From: Nocardioidaceae bacterium
GTDB taxonomy: Bacteria > Actinomycetota > Actinomycetes > Propionibacteriales > Nocardioidaceae
Reading direction: 5' to 3'
Assembly: GCA_020438665.1 (NCBI GenBank)
Contig: JAGQUE010000262.1
Location: forward strand, 1 to 6,147
DNA: 6,147 bases
Under the pieces are notes generated by a model that was given only the letters and a program-made list of their open reading frames with translations, had not been told where the DNA came from and searched no databases. Below are positions 1-6,147 of the stretch, piece by piece; within the stretch, counting starts at the first letter, position 1; each line of letters opens with the position of its first letter. The translations under genes and the position numbers were made by a program.

Positions 1-367
1 TGTCGGCGAGGCCCTCATAGACCATCGCACCCAGGAGCGCCCCCCGGAGCGGGCCGCACGCGTGCGCCCAGTCGACCGGAGGCCCGGCGTGGAGGAACTC
101 GCCTCGCTCGAGGCCGAGGACCTCGGCGGCGGGTCGGACATCGACCCACTGGGCACGGGCGGTGGTGAGGCGGCGCGCGGACTCCGCGGTGGCCGCCGCG
201 GTGCCCGGTGCCAGGACAGCCCGCTTCAGCGCGGCCTCGGCACCGGCAGCCGGTGGCGCCCAGTCCACCCGCACGGTTGCGACGGCCTGGGCGGCGAGCT
301 CGTCGGCGAACAGCGGCACACCGGCCGTGGCGACGGTCGGGGCCCGGTCGAGGTCGAGGGCGGTCAT
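1..367 (-). CDS. allG: AllG/YlbE-type (DUF1116) carbamoyltransferase subunit, N-terminal part
   Basis: Partial gene: the first 122 codons are in the window and it runs off the left edge with no stop, so it is cut by the window and not visibly broken. Reading from ATG at 365-367 gives a protein starting MTALDLDRAPTVATAGVPLF. Around residues 66-122 it carries the hallmarks of the DUF1116/YlbE family: RRLTTARAQWVDVRPA, then HAGPP (93-97) with Trp100, then CGPLRGALLGAMVYEGLA (104-121). In E. coli the family member AllG (YlbE) is a subunit of oxamate carbamoyltransferase with FdrA/AllF and AllH, acting in the cytoplasm on oxalurate/oxamate. The ATG overlaps the fdrA stop (ATGA), and a strong AAGGAG at 375-380 lies 7 bases upstream, so translation is probably coupled to fdrA. 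The family is secure. The true substrate here may be another acyl-urea because of the amidohydrolase upstream. Confidence 0.88.
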   Translation of the reverse strand, partial: MTALDLDRAPTVATAGVPLFADELAAQAVATVRVDWAPPAAGAEAALKRAVLAPGTAAATAESARRLTTARAQWVDVRPAAEVLGLERGEFLHAGPPVDWAHACGPLRGALLGAMVYEGLAD

Positions 368-1860
368 CGGACTGCTCCTTCGATGAGGGCCACGGCCTGC
401 CGCGTGGCTTCGGCGTTGGAGAGGTGGACGCTGGCGCCGGCGGCGACCAAGCGGGTGGCGACGTCGTCGAGACCCTGGGGGTCCTGCGACGTGCCCACCA
501 GGGACACGACGAAGGCCAGGTCACGCCCGGCGGCCCGGGCGGTCTCGCGGGCCTGGGTCATGACGGGGACCAGGTCGTCGGCGGGGTGCCGGTGCGAGCC
601 ATAGCCGAGGACCACGTCGAGCAGGATGACGGCGCAGGACGCGTCGGCGGCCTCCTCGAGGATCCGGGCGTTGCGCAGCGACGGGTCGATCATCGGGTGA
701 GCGCGTCCCTGGGTGAGCTTGTCGTCGCCGAAGTCGATCATGAGGTGCCCCGGGTGGGTGAGGCCGTCGGGCAGCTGCCAGTCGGGCTCCAGCGGCGTGT
801 TGGACATGACCGGGCCCAGCGTCTCGGCGGCGATCGCCATCGACTCATCACACAGGGTCCCTCCCGAGAAGAGCCCTCGGATCGAGCCCGGCCGAGGGAG
901 CCGCTCGTGGTCGGCGGACCAGCTCTCCGGCTCCCACGCGTCGACCCCCATCGCCCGCAGGACGTCCATCGACACCGCAGTCAGGTCCTTGCGTCCCCGC
1001 CCGACGAACGCGACCACCGACGGGGTGGTCAGCGCCGCGGCCGCAGCGACGATCTGCTCCGCGACCAGCGGGTCCGGCGGCTTGGAGAGCACGACGACCA
1101 GCTCGGTGCCGGGGTGCTCGTCCAACATCGTCATCGCACGCAGCGTCGACCGGCCGCCGACGGCGCGCGAAAGGTCCCGACCACCGACGCCCAGGATGGC
1201 GGACAGGCCGACGCCGGCCCGGTCCACCAGGCTGCTGACCTGCTGGGCACCCGTCCCCGACGCGGCCACCATGCCGACCGGGCCTGGCCGGACGGCGTTG
1301 GCGAAGCCGAGACCCACGCCACCGACGACGGCGGTGCCGCAGTCGGGGCCCATGACCAGCACACCCTGGTGCTCGAGCGCCGCGTCCTTGAGGCGGATCT
1401 CCTCCTCGACGGTGACGTTGTCGGAGAACAGCATCACCGACGTGCCCGACTCGATCGCATCCATCGCCTCGACGGCGGCGTGCTCACCGGGCAGCGAGAT
1501 CAGGCACAGGTCCGCGCCGGCGCGCAGCGCTGCCGAGAGCGTCCGCGGCGGCTCGACGGCCTCGCCGCCCTCGCCGCCGGCGGCGGCCCGCGCGGTGAGC
1601 CGGGCGTCCAGGATCGCGATAGCGGCGGCCAGCTGGTCGTCGGTGCCTGCCTCCACCGCGACCATCAGGTCGTTGGGGGTCGCGCTCGCGATCTCCGCGG
1701 GGTCGAACCCGAGGCGCTCATAGAGCTCGAGGTTGAGCGGCGTGGCCATCGCCACGATCGCCGCGGACACCCCGGGCGCGGCCGAGACGGCCTGGCTGAT
1801 CTCCATCAGCGTCACCGAGTCACGATAGGTCCCGGCTCGCAGTTCGATTCGACGTGTCAT
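364..1860 (-). CDS. fdrA: FdrA/AllF, acyl-CoA-synthetase-like carbamoyltransferase subunit
   Basis: Encodes 498 residues, somewhat shorter than E. coli FdrA (about 555). FdrA proteins resemble the alpha subunit of succinyl-CoA synthetase. Residues about 110-190 match the CoA-binding Rossmann-type domain and end in GPDCGTA (171-177), equivalent to GPNCPG in SucD. Residues about 193-232 (GPVGMVAASGTGAQQ, then GVGGRDLS at 224-231) match the first ligase domain. The C-terminal third has FSGGTLC (331-337), HPMIDPSLR (388-396) and LLDVVLGYGSH. I see no equivalent of the SucD phosphohistidine motif GHAGA, as expected for FdrA. A Gly/Glu-rich linker lies at about 93-106. In E. coli FdrA (renamed AllF) is an oxamate carbamoyltransferase subunit with AllG and AllH, forming carbamoyl phosphate from oxalurate. 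The ATG at 1858-1860 overlaps the allH stop (ATGA) and the stop overlaps the allG start, so all three are probably co-translated. The family is certain; substrate is inferred. Confidence 0.93.
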   Translation of the reverse strand: MTRRIELRAGTYRDSVTLMEISQAVSAAPGVSAAIVAMATPLNLELYERLGFDPAEIASATPNDLMVAVEAGTDDQLAAAIAILDARLTARAAAGGEGGEAVEPPRTLSAALRAGADLCLISLPGEHAAVEAMDAIESGTSVMLFSDNVTVEEEIRLKDAALEHQGVLVMGPDCGTAVVGGVGLGFANAVRPGPVGMVAASGTGAQQVSSLVDRAGVGLSAILGVGGRDLSRAVGGRSTLRAMTMLDEHPGTELVVVLSKPPDPLVAEQIVAAAAALTTPSVVAFVGRGRKDLTAVSMDVLRAMGVDAWEPESWSADHERLPRPGSIRGLFSGGTLCDESMAIAAETLGPVMSNTPLEPDWQLPDGLTHPGHLMIDFGDDKLTQGRAHPMIDPSLRNARILEEAADASCAVILLDVVLGYGSHRHPADDLVPVMTQARETARAAGRDLAFVVSLVGTSQDPQGLDDVATRLVAAGASVHLSNAEATRQAVALIEGAVR

Positions 1861-2660
1861 GGTGCACCCACCAGGGCTCCTAGCATTCCTGCCGCGAGGT
1901 CGTGGCCCGAGTGGCCGCCGACGGCGAACAGCTCGTCGGCGCGGGCATCGATGTGCGGCTGCGGCGCAGCGGCCGCGACGGCTTCGAGAAGGCGCGCTGC
2001 TTGCGGGATCATCTGCCCCTGGGTCGCGGCCTCCAGCAGCGCGGTGGAGAGCGCGGTCGTATGGGTGCGGGCGCGGTCGAGCACGGCGCGCGCCGTGGCG
2101 TCGTCCAGCCGCGAGACCAGGGCCAGAACCGCCAAGGCACCGGCCACGACGTCGTCACCCGACGGGGTCAGCCCGGGGCCGAGCCCGATCACGGCGGTGG
2201 CGGCCCGGACGTCGCCGCGCGCCAGGGCGGCGCCGATCGACATCTCGTCGGCCAGTGGCAGGCCGAAGGACGCCTCGGGCTGCAGCCCCACCGCGCGTTC
2301 GAGCACCTCCCCCCGGGTGGCCAGCACGGCGCCGTTCACCCGCGGACGCGGGTCCCACCAGCGGGCCGCGTGCCAGCTCCTGGCGCCGTACCCGATGGTG
2401 CCGGCGCCGACATGGACGTCGGTGCCCGTGCGCGGTAGCCGGCGGCTGTCGAGGACGACCCCCATCGGGACGCGGACCGCGTCGGGTGCCAGGAGGGCGA
2501 CGAGCTGGTCCCGGCCGTGGCTGCGCACCTCGGCGTAGCACGCGGACCGGGTCTCCCACCGGACCCGGCCGTGGCCGGGCGCCCCGAGCAGGAGCTCGCG
2601 CAGGGCGAGGCTGCACCAGGCCGGCCGCGGGGCCGGGGCGGGTGAGGTGGTCGGACGCAC
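1857..2660 (-). CDS. allH: AllH-like (DUF2877) carbamoyltransferase subunit
   Basis: Encodes 267 residues from GTG at 2658-2660, close to the roughly 270 residues of E. coli AllH (YlbF). The family signature GLGPGLTPSGDD is at residues 159-170, followed by a hydrophobic helix (VVAGALAVLALV). Near the C-terminus is GGHSGHDLAAGML (248-260), and RWWDPRP lies at 100-106. In E. coli AllH works with FdrA/AllF and AllG as oxamate carbamoyltransferase. An in-frame ATG at 2742-2744 would add 28 residues. I prefer the GTG because it has a very good Shine-Dalgarno (GGAAGGGAG, 2669-2677, 8 bases away), because the extra N-terminus is an Arg/Pro-rich stretch unlike protein, and because that stretch is occupied by a 15-bp-arm hairpin. 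The ATG does have a weaker GGGAG (2754-2758), so it cannot be excluded. The stop overlaps the fdrA start by 4 bases. The gene sits just after the ring-opening amidohydrolase. Confidence 0.88.
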   Translation of the reverse strand: MRPTTSPAPAPRPAWCSLALRELLLGAPGHGRVRWETRSACYAEVRSHGRDQLVALLAPDAVRVPMGVVLDSRRLPRTGTDVHVGAGTIGYGARSWHAARWWDPRPRVNGAVLATRGEVLERAVGLQPEASFGLPLADEMSIGAALARGDVRAATAVIGLGPGLTPSGDDVVAGALAVLALVSRLDDATARAVLDRARTHTTALSTALLEAATQGQMIPQAARLLEAVAAAAPQPHIDARADELFAVGGHSGHDLAAGMLGALVGAP

Positions 2661-2668
2661 GGTGCTGG

Positions 2669-2677
2669 CTCCCTTCC
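2669..2677 (-). promoter_or_regulatory. Shine-Dalgarno that decides the allH start
   Basis: The minus strand reads GGAAGGGAG here, 8 bases before a GTG at 2658-2660. This is among the best ribosome binding sites in the window. It argues that allH starts at this GTG and not at the ATG 84 bases upstream, which would place a large hairpin inside the first codons. Confidence 0.65.
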
Positions 2678-2691
2678 GAGAGCGGGGGCGG

Positions 2692-2740
2692 CGCTGCCCG
2701 TGCCCGACGGCGCAGGGCCGGAGCCCGGGCACGGGCAGCG
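2692..2740 (-). terminator. Strong GC hairpin between amidohydrolase and allH (attenuator or 3'-end stabiliser)
   Basis: Arms at 2692-2706 and 2726-2740 are perfect 15-base reverse complements (CGCTGCCCGTGCCCG on the plus strand and its partner). Inside the 19-base loop is a second small stem, CGGC (2708-2711) with GCCG (2717-2720). In the direction of transcription the stem begins 8 bases after the amidohydrolase stop and ends about 30 bases before the preferred allH start. No U-run follows, so it is not a classical E. coli-type terminator. In GC-rich actinobacteria such a stem may terminate partially, or may protect the upstream message and set the ratio of hydrolase to AllHFG. The inverted repeat is seen directly; its role is inferred. 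Confidence 0.55.
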
Positions 2741-2748
2741 TCATCGGT

Positions 2749-3861
2749 TCACTCTCCCAGGTCGACGATCGCGATCACGGGGCCGCCTCCCGACGGGCCC
2801 TGGTGGGTCGCGGCCACCGACACGAAGATCGCCGGGTCGCCGGTCACGGCGGCGGCGACGCCGCCGACGCAGGCCTTGATCTGACGGTGCCAGTGAACGT
2901 CGGAGTCGTCGAGCATGATGTTGCGACGACCACGGACGTGACCGGTCGGGTCCGCCTCGCACTTGAGGAAGACGTTGACCAGCCGGTCACCCAGCAGACT
3001 CGGGTCGACCGTGTCCTCGGGCAGGTCGAGCCCGGCGTTGCGGATCGCGTTCCAGACGCCCTTGAAGTCGAGGGCGTCGCGCATGACGTCGTGACCGATC
3101 GCGTAGCGTCCGCCGACGCCGCGCTTGTTGCCGACGAGAACGATCTGCGCCTGGTCCAGCTCGACGCCGGACGAGCACGAGGCCACCGACGAGAACAGCG
3201 ACAGGTCGTGCATGACCTGCTCGTCGGTCGGCATCTCGATCTCCCCCAGCGCCACGGCGATGCCGAGCGCGGACGTGCCGTTGGACAGGTCCATCGACAG
3301 GAGGGTGTCCTCGGTCCAGACGGTCTTGCCGCGGGCCTTGGCATCGTTGATGGTGTCGAGCGTCAGCAGCGGGGTCTTGGTCTGGACGTAGTGCACGTCC
3401 GCCGGGTCCTCGATGCCGGCGGCCGCCATGGCCTCACGCACGCCGGCGGCGACCTTCTCGATCATCGCGACGCGGCCGATGTCCTCGGGCAGGATCTTCT
3501 CGCTCATCGCGAAGCCGACGGCCAGCCGCGGCTCGTCGGTCACGGGGCCGGAGCCCTCGGGCAGCCGGGCGAAGATGGTCGCGTGGGGGCTGAGCACACC
3601 GTCGGTCCCGCCGGACCAGGCGAGCGGGATCTGCTTGATCTCGTCCCAAGACCGGGTTCCCTTGTCCCGAAGGACGCCGCGGAACGCAGTGTCGGCGATG
3701 ATGCGGGTGTAGTCGTTGACCCCGCCGTTGCCCTCGGTCTTGCCGACGATGGCGACGACGTCATCCGCGGCGAACACACCCTTGTCGATCAGTTCCTCCA
3801 TGCCGGAGGCGTCGGTCACCTTGAGGATCGGGACCTTGCGTACCTCGATGGGGTTGCCCAT
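2749..3861 (-). CDS. Ring-opening amidohydrolase, cyanuric acid hydrolase/barbiturase (AtzD/TrzD/Bar) family
   Basis: Encodes 370 residues, normal for this family, whose members open cyclic ureides: cyanuric acid to carboxybiuret/biuret, or barbiturate to ureidomalonate. The family fold is three similar domains, each with a Lys-Ser pair. All three are visible. Domain A has K41 in [14 protein letters not shown] and S83 in [11 protein letters not shown]. Domain B has K162 and S231/S232 in SCSSGVEL. Domain C has K300 in [17 protein letters not shown] and S348 in [16 protein letters not shown]. The ATG at 3859-3861 has AGGTGG (3870-3875) 8 bases upstream, and the leader before it is C/A-rich. The longer open frame upstream only shadows the preceding gene. 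Domain B reads SNGTSALG (193-200), where from memory cyanuric acid hydrolases have SRG with a substrate-contacting Arg. Domain C has SVA where they have SGG. With a uracil-type permease upstream, barbiturate or a related oxopyrimidine is the better guess than cyanuric acid. Family certain, substrate unproven. Confidence 0.95.
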   Translation of the reverse strand: MGNPIEVRKVPILKVTDASGMEELIDKGVFAADDVVAIVGKTEGNGGVNDYTRIIADTAFRGVLRDKGTRSWDEIKQIPLAWSGGTDGVLSPHATIFARLPEGSGPVTDEPRLAVGFAMSEKILPEDIGRVAMIEKVAAGVREAMAAAGIEDPADVHYVQTKTPLLTLDTINDAKARGKTVWTEDTLLSMDLSNGTSALGIAVALGEIEMPTDEQVMHDLSLFSSVASCSSGVELDQAQIVLVGNKRGVGGRYAIGHDVMRDALDFKGVWNAIRNAGLDLPEDTVDPSLLGDRLVNVFLKCEADPTGHVRGRRNIMLDDSDVHWHRQIKACVGGVAAAVTGDPAIFVSVAATHQGPSGGGPVIAIVDLGE

Positions 3862-3923
3862 CTCGGGCACCACCTTTCGTTGCTGTGAGTTCGGTTGTGT
3901 GGTTGTGGGGTCGTGAACAGGGC

Positions 3924-4649
3924 TCAGACCGTGACGGCCTCGGGCACGCGGAAGCTCTTGTTGGCCTCCAGCACCGCCGGGTCGACGTCGAAGTTGAGCT
4001 CCGCCCCGACCATCTGCTGCACGTAGTTCTTGATGGAGGTGTCCCAGTACTTCTTGGTGACGTAGAAGACGCGGGCGCCGCCCAGCTCGTGCTGAACGTC
4101 GGGCCACGGGTAGGACGGCTGGGCCATGCCGAGGCCCCACCGCTTCCAGCCGTTGTAGCTCTCGTAGGTCGCCCAGAACTCCTGGTTCTTGAGGATCTCG
4201 AAGGCGTAGTAGGCCTTGGCGTAGTACATGATCGCGCCGATGCGGCCACCACGGGCCAGCGCCATCGTGTGCAGGCTGATGTTGATGTCCTGGCTGACCA
4301 GGCGACCGTTGGCCAGGCCGACCCACTCGCCGTCGATCAGGCCGACGAGCGTGTAGGGGTCCTTGAGGCGCTTGCGGTACCAGCCGGCGAGCTCGGCGTG
4401 GACGCGGGCGCCGACGACGTCATAGAAGTCGTGGTCCGCGGCCATCACCTGGCGCATATAGCTCATCATCGCGGGTGCCTCGTCGAGCTGGGCCTCGCGG
4501 ATGAGCATGGTGCGGCCGTCCTTGAGCGTGATCTGCGCGCCCGGCCACGGGAGGAGATCCATCGGAGGGGCTTGCAGGATGGCCTCGATCTCACGCACAT
4601 CGATGTCGATGTGGTCCTGGGAGACCTCGGTGGGGGGTTCGACGAACAC
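3924..4649 (-). CDS. GNAT-like acyltransferase-fold protein, function unknown
   Basis: Encodes 241 residues from a GTG start (4647-4649), supported by GAAAGG at 4657-4662, 7 bases upstream. After an acidic, Pro-containing N-terminus of about 40 residues, [21 protein letters not shown] (41-61) looks like the first strand and helix of a GNAT domain. [20 protein letters not shown] (132-151) fits GNAT motif A, where the R-x-x-G-x-G/A loop holds the pyrophosphate of acyl-CoA. The C-terminal 90 residues are rich in Trp and Tyr ([18 protein letters not shown]) and are not a part of GNAT proteins I recognise. No signal peptide or membrane segment is evident. Its place between permease and ring-opening hydrolase, 62 bases before the hydrolase, suggests a role in the same pathway. 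It might act on a CoA-linked or amide intermediate; a few GNAT-fold proteins decarboxylate malonyl groups. That idea is speculation. The gene is secure, the fold probable, the function not assigned. Confidence 0.8.
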   Translation of the reverse strand: MFVEPPTEVSQDHIDIDVREIEAILQAPPMDLLPWPGAQITLKDGRTMLIREAQLDEAPAMMSYMRQVMAADHDFYDVVGARVHAELAGWYRKRLKDPYTLVGLIDGEWVGLANGRLVSQDINISLHTMALARGGRIGAIMYYAKAYYAFEILKNQEFWATYESYNGWKRWGLGMAQPSYPWPDVQHELGGARVFYVTKKYWDTSIKNYVQQMVGAELNFDVDPAVLEANKSFRVPEAVTV

Positions 4650-4703
4650 TGGCTTGCCTTTCGTGTGGGTGGGGTGCCGGTTGGGGGTGTGAGGGCAGCC
4701 CCG

Positions 4704-4740
4704 GCAGGGCGGGAGCAGCGCCGTGCTGCTCCCGGCCTGC
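4704..4740 (-). terminator. Hairpin after the permease gene (partial terminator or processing/stability element)
   Basis: Arms at 4704-4719 and 4725-4740 pair over 16 positions with one mismatch (4709/4735) around a 5-base loop (4720-4724). The inner 9 pairs, GGGAGCAGC with GCTGCTCCC, are perfect. It lies 28 bases past the permease stop and about 54 bases before the GNAT-like start, in the 119-base gap that is the longest between genes in the window. There is no U-run on either side, so full termination is doubtful. It may lower readthrough or protect the permease message. The structure is seen directly; its role is inferred. Confidence 0.55.
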
Positions 4741-4768
4741 GTGGGGGGCTGGGTTCTCGGTGGAGCTG

Positions 4769-6103
4769 TTACTCGGCAGCGGCCTCGATGTCGCCGGCCT
4801 CCGACTCGTGGACCGCAGGCAGGTAGAGGGCGCCCTTGGAGGGGCCGACCTTGGCGATCCAGTTCATGAGGTGGTAGGCGAGGATGCAGCCGAAGGAGCC
4901 GATGGCGATGCCGTTGAAGGACAGGTCGCCGTGCGTCCAGGTCAGGTCTGCCGCGCCCATGATCAGGCCGATCGCGGCCGGGAACAGGTTGACGGGGTTC
5001 TTGAAGTCGACCTTGGCCTCGACCCAGATGCGTCCGCCGAGGACCGCGATCAGGCCGTAGAGGACCAGCGTCGCGCCGCCGAGAACGCCGACCGGGATGC
5101 TGGTGATGAGGGCCCCGAACTTCGGGATCATCGCCAGCGCGATGGCCGTGATGCCGGCGACGATGTAGGCAGCGGTCGAGTAGACCCGGGTCGCGGCCAT
5201 GACGCCGATGTTCTCGGCGTACGTCGTCGTGCCGGAACCGCCGCCCACACCGGACAGCATCGTGGCGATGCCGTCACCCATGTAGCCGCGTCCGAGCGAC
5301 TTGTCGAGGTTGCGGCCGGTCATGGAGCCGACCGCCTTGATGTGGCCGGTGTTCTCGGCGATCAGCACGATCACGACCGGCACGATCAGGGTGATCGCGG
5401 TCCAGCTCCAGGTGGGCAGGGTGAACTCGGGGAACCCGATCCAGTCGGCGGCGTCCCAGGCGGCCTTCAGCTGCAGCTGGTCCTGCGGCCAGGCGACCAA
5501 GTAGCCCACCACGACGCCGATCAGGATGGAGATGCGGCCGAAGAAGCCGGGCAGCGCGACCGTCGCGAGCAGGATGACCAGCAGCGTGATGACCGCGGTC
5601 CAGGGCTGCGCCTTGACGTTGCCGATCGCGACGGGGGCGAGGTTGAGCCCGATCAGGGCGACCACGGCGCCGGTGACGGCCGGCGGCATGATCACGTTGA
5701 TCCAGCGGGAGCCGAACCGGTCGACCAGGAGGCCGATCACGAACAGCACCGCACCGGCGGCCAGGATGCCGCAGAGCGCGGCGGGGATCCCGCCGTCGGC
5801 CTTGGCGGCGATGACCGGCGAGATGAACGCGAAGCTCGAGCCGGTATAGCTCGGCAGCCCCATCCGGACGCTCTTGGACCGCGTGATCGCGATGAAGACC
5901 AGCGTGCCGATGCCGGAGAAGAGGATGGTGGTGGTCGGCGGGAAGCCGGTCAGGATCGGCACCAGGAACGTGGCGCCGAACATGGCGACGACGTGCTGCA
6001 TCCCGATGCTGATCGTGCGGCCCCAGGCGAGGCGCTCATCCGGAGCGACAACGTCTTCGGGCCCGAGTGTCCTTCCGTCACCGTGCAGTGTCCACAGTTG
6101 CAT
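4769..6103 (-). CDS. NCS2-family uracil-type nucleobase permease (UraA/RutG-like)
   Basis: Encodes a 444-residue inner-membrane protein with about 12-14 hydrophobic segments, the normal size for nucleobase:cation symporter-2. Residues that bind substrate in E. coli UraA have clear counterparts: H37 in GMQHVVAMFGATFLVP (UraA His24), E250 and H254 in AENTGH (Glu241, His245), and E297 in TTTYAENIG (Glu290). The following VMAATRVYSTAAY is also close to uracil permeases. This points to uptake of a uracil-like oxopyrimidine by proton symport and not to a xanthine/urate carrier. The ATG at 6101-6103 has GTGAGG (6111-6116) 7 bases upstream; the stop is TAA. It is the first gene of the visible cluster, and its likely cargo is the ring opened by the downstream amidohydrolase. 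Barbiturate as cargo is inference; plain uracil is possible. Confidence 0.93.
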   Translation of the reverse strand: MQLWTLHGDGRTLGPEDVVAPDERLAWGRTISIGMQHVVAMFGATFLVPILTGFPPTTTILFSGIGTLVFIAITRSKSVRMGLPSYTGSSFAFISPVIAAKADGGIPAALCGILAAGAVLFVIGLLVDRFGSRWINVIMPPAVTGAVVALIGLNLAPVAIGNVKAQPWTAVITLLVILLATVALPGFFGRISILIGVVVGYLVAWPQDQLQLKAAWDAADWIGFPEFTLPTWSWTAITLIVPVVIVLIAENTGHIKAVGSMTGRNLDKSLGRGYMGDGIATMLSGVGGGSGTTTYAENIGVMAATRVYSTAAYIVAGITAIALAMIPKFGALITSIPVGVLGGATLVLYGLIAVLGGRIWVEAKVDFKNPVNLFPAAIGLIMGAADLTWTHGDLSFNGIAIGSFGCILAYHLMNWIAKVGPSKGALYLPAVHESEAGDIEAAAE

Positions 6104-6147
6104 TGTGCGACCTCACTTATGTCAGACCCGGGCGCATCGAGAGGCAC
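6104..6147 (-). promoter_or_regulatory. 5' leader of the permease gene with ribosome binding site
   Basis: Only 44 bases upstream of the permease are in the window. They hold a GTGAGG Shine-Dalgarno (6111-6116). A gene end, convincing promoter or operator cannot be identified in so short a stretch, so whether the cluster starts here or continues to the right is open. Confidence 0.5.

Noticed and set aside
208..2538. Long plus-strand open frame of 776 codons
   Set aside because: It lies antisense to allG, fdrA and allH, has Arg/Gly/Asp/His-rich composition without domains, and arises from G/C-biased third positions of the real genes.
2647..3888. Plus-strand open frame of 413 codons
   Set aside because: It is antisense to the ring-opening amidohydrolase, whose family motifs are unmistakable; the plus-strand product shows no recognisable domain.
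3862..4326. Upstream extension of the amidohydrolase frame to an ATG at 4326 (525 residues)
   Set aside because: The extra 155 residues overlap the GNAT-like gene out of frame and are Arg/Gly/Pro-rich. The ATG at 3861 has a good ribosome binding site and yields the normal family length.
3885..4826. Plus-strand open frame of 313 codons
   Set aside because: It is antisense to the GNAT-like gene and the end of the permease, with low-complexity Val/Asp/Gly/Arg composition.
6118..6130. Possible -10-like element (CATAAG on the minus strand) before the permease
   Set aside because: It matches the consensus weakly and sits almost on the ribosome binding site, with no -35 partner that can be judged in the 44 bases available.
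5950..6147. Minus-strand frame of 65 codons overlapping the permease start
   Set aside because: It runs through the permease coding region in another frame and shows no family resemblance.
1..6147. CRISPR arrays, insertion sequences, tRNA/rRNA genes, long direct repeats
   Set aside because: None was found by eye. Coding genes and short gaps account for essentially the whole window, and codon use looks uniform, giving no sign of recent insertion.

Overview
This is a very GC-rich window with G/C-biased third codon positions, typical of an actinobacterium (Actinomycetota). The genus cannot be told from the sequence. All six convincing genes lie on the minus strand and read right to left as one co-directional cluster. 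The long plus-strand open frames are antisense shadows of these genes.

In transcription order the layout is: an NCS2-family nucleobase permease of the uracil type (4769-6103); a spacer with a strong hairpin (4704-4740); a GNAT-like acyltransferase-fold protein of unknown role (3924-4649); a ring-opening amidohydrolase of the cyanuric acid hydrolase/barbiturase (AtzD/TrzD/Bar) family (2749-3861); a second strong hairpin (2692-2740); then three tightly packed genes homologous to the E. coli oxamate carbamoyltransferase subunits. These are AllH (DUF2877, 1857-2660), FdrA/AllF (364-1860) and AllG (DUF1116/YlbE, start at 367 and cut by the left window edge). AllH, AllF and AllG are joined by 4-base ATGA stop/start overlaps.

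Read together, the genes suggest import and dismantling of a cyclic ureide. The permease imports a pyrimidine-like ring such as barbiturate, and the amidohydrolase opens it to an acyl-urea, for example ureidomalonate from barbiturate. The AllFGH-type complex could then split that acyl-urea with phosphate into an amide acid plus carbamoyl phosphate. This would be the direct analogue of the known oxalurate + Pi to oxamate + carbamoyl phosphate reaction, since ureidomalonate is oxalurate with one extra CH2. The result would be a phosphorolytic, energy-conserving barbiturate/pyrimidine route in place of the hydrolytic ureidomalonase step. The families are clear from the sequence. The joint pathway is inference, and its expected partners (carbamate kinase, an amidase for the amide acid) are not inside the window.
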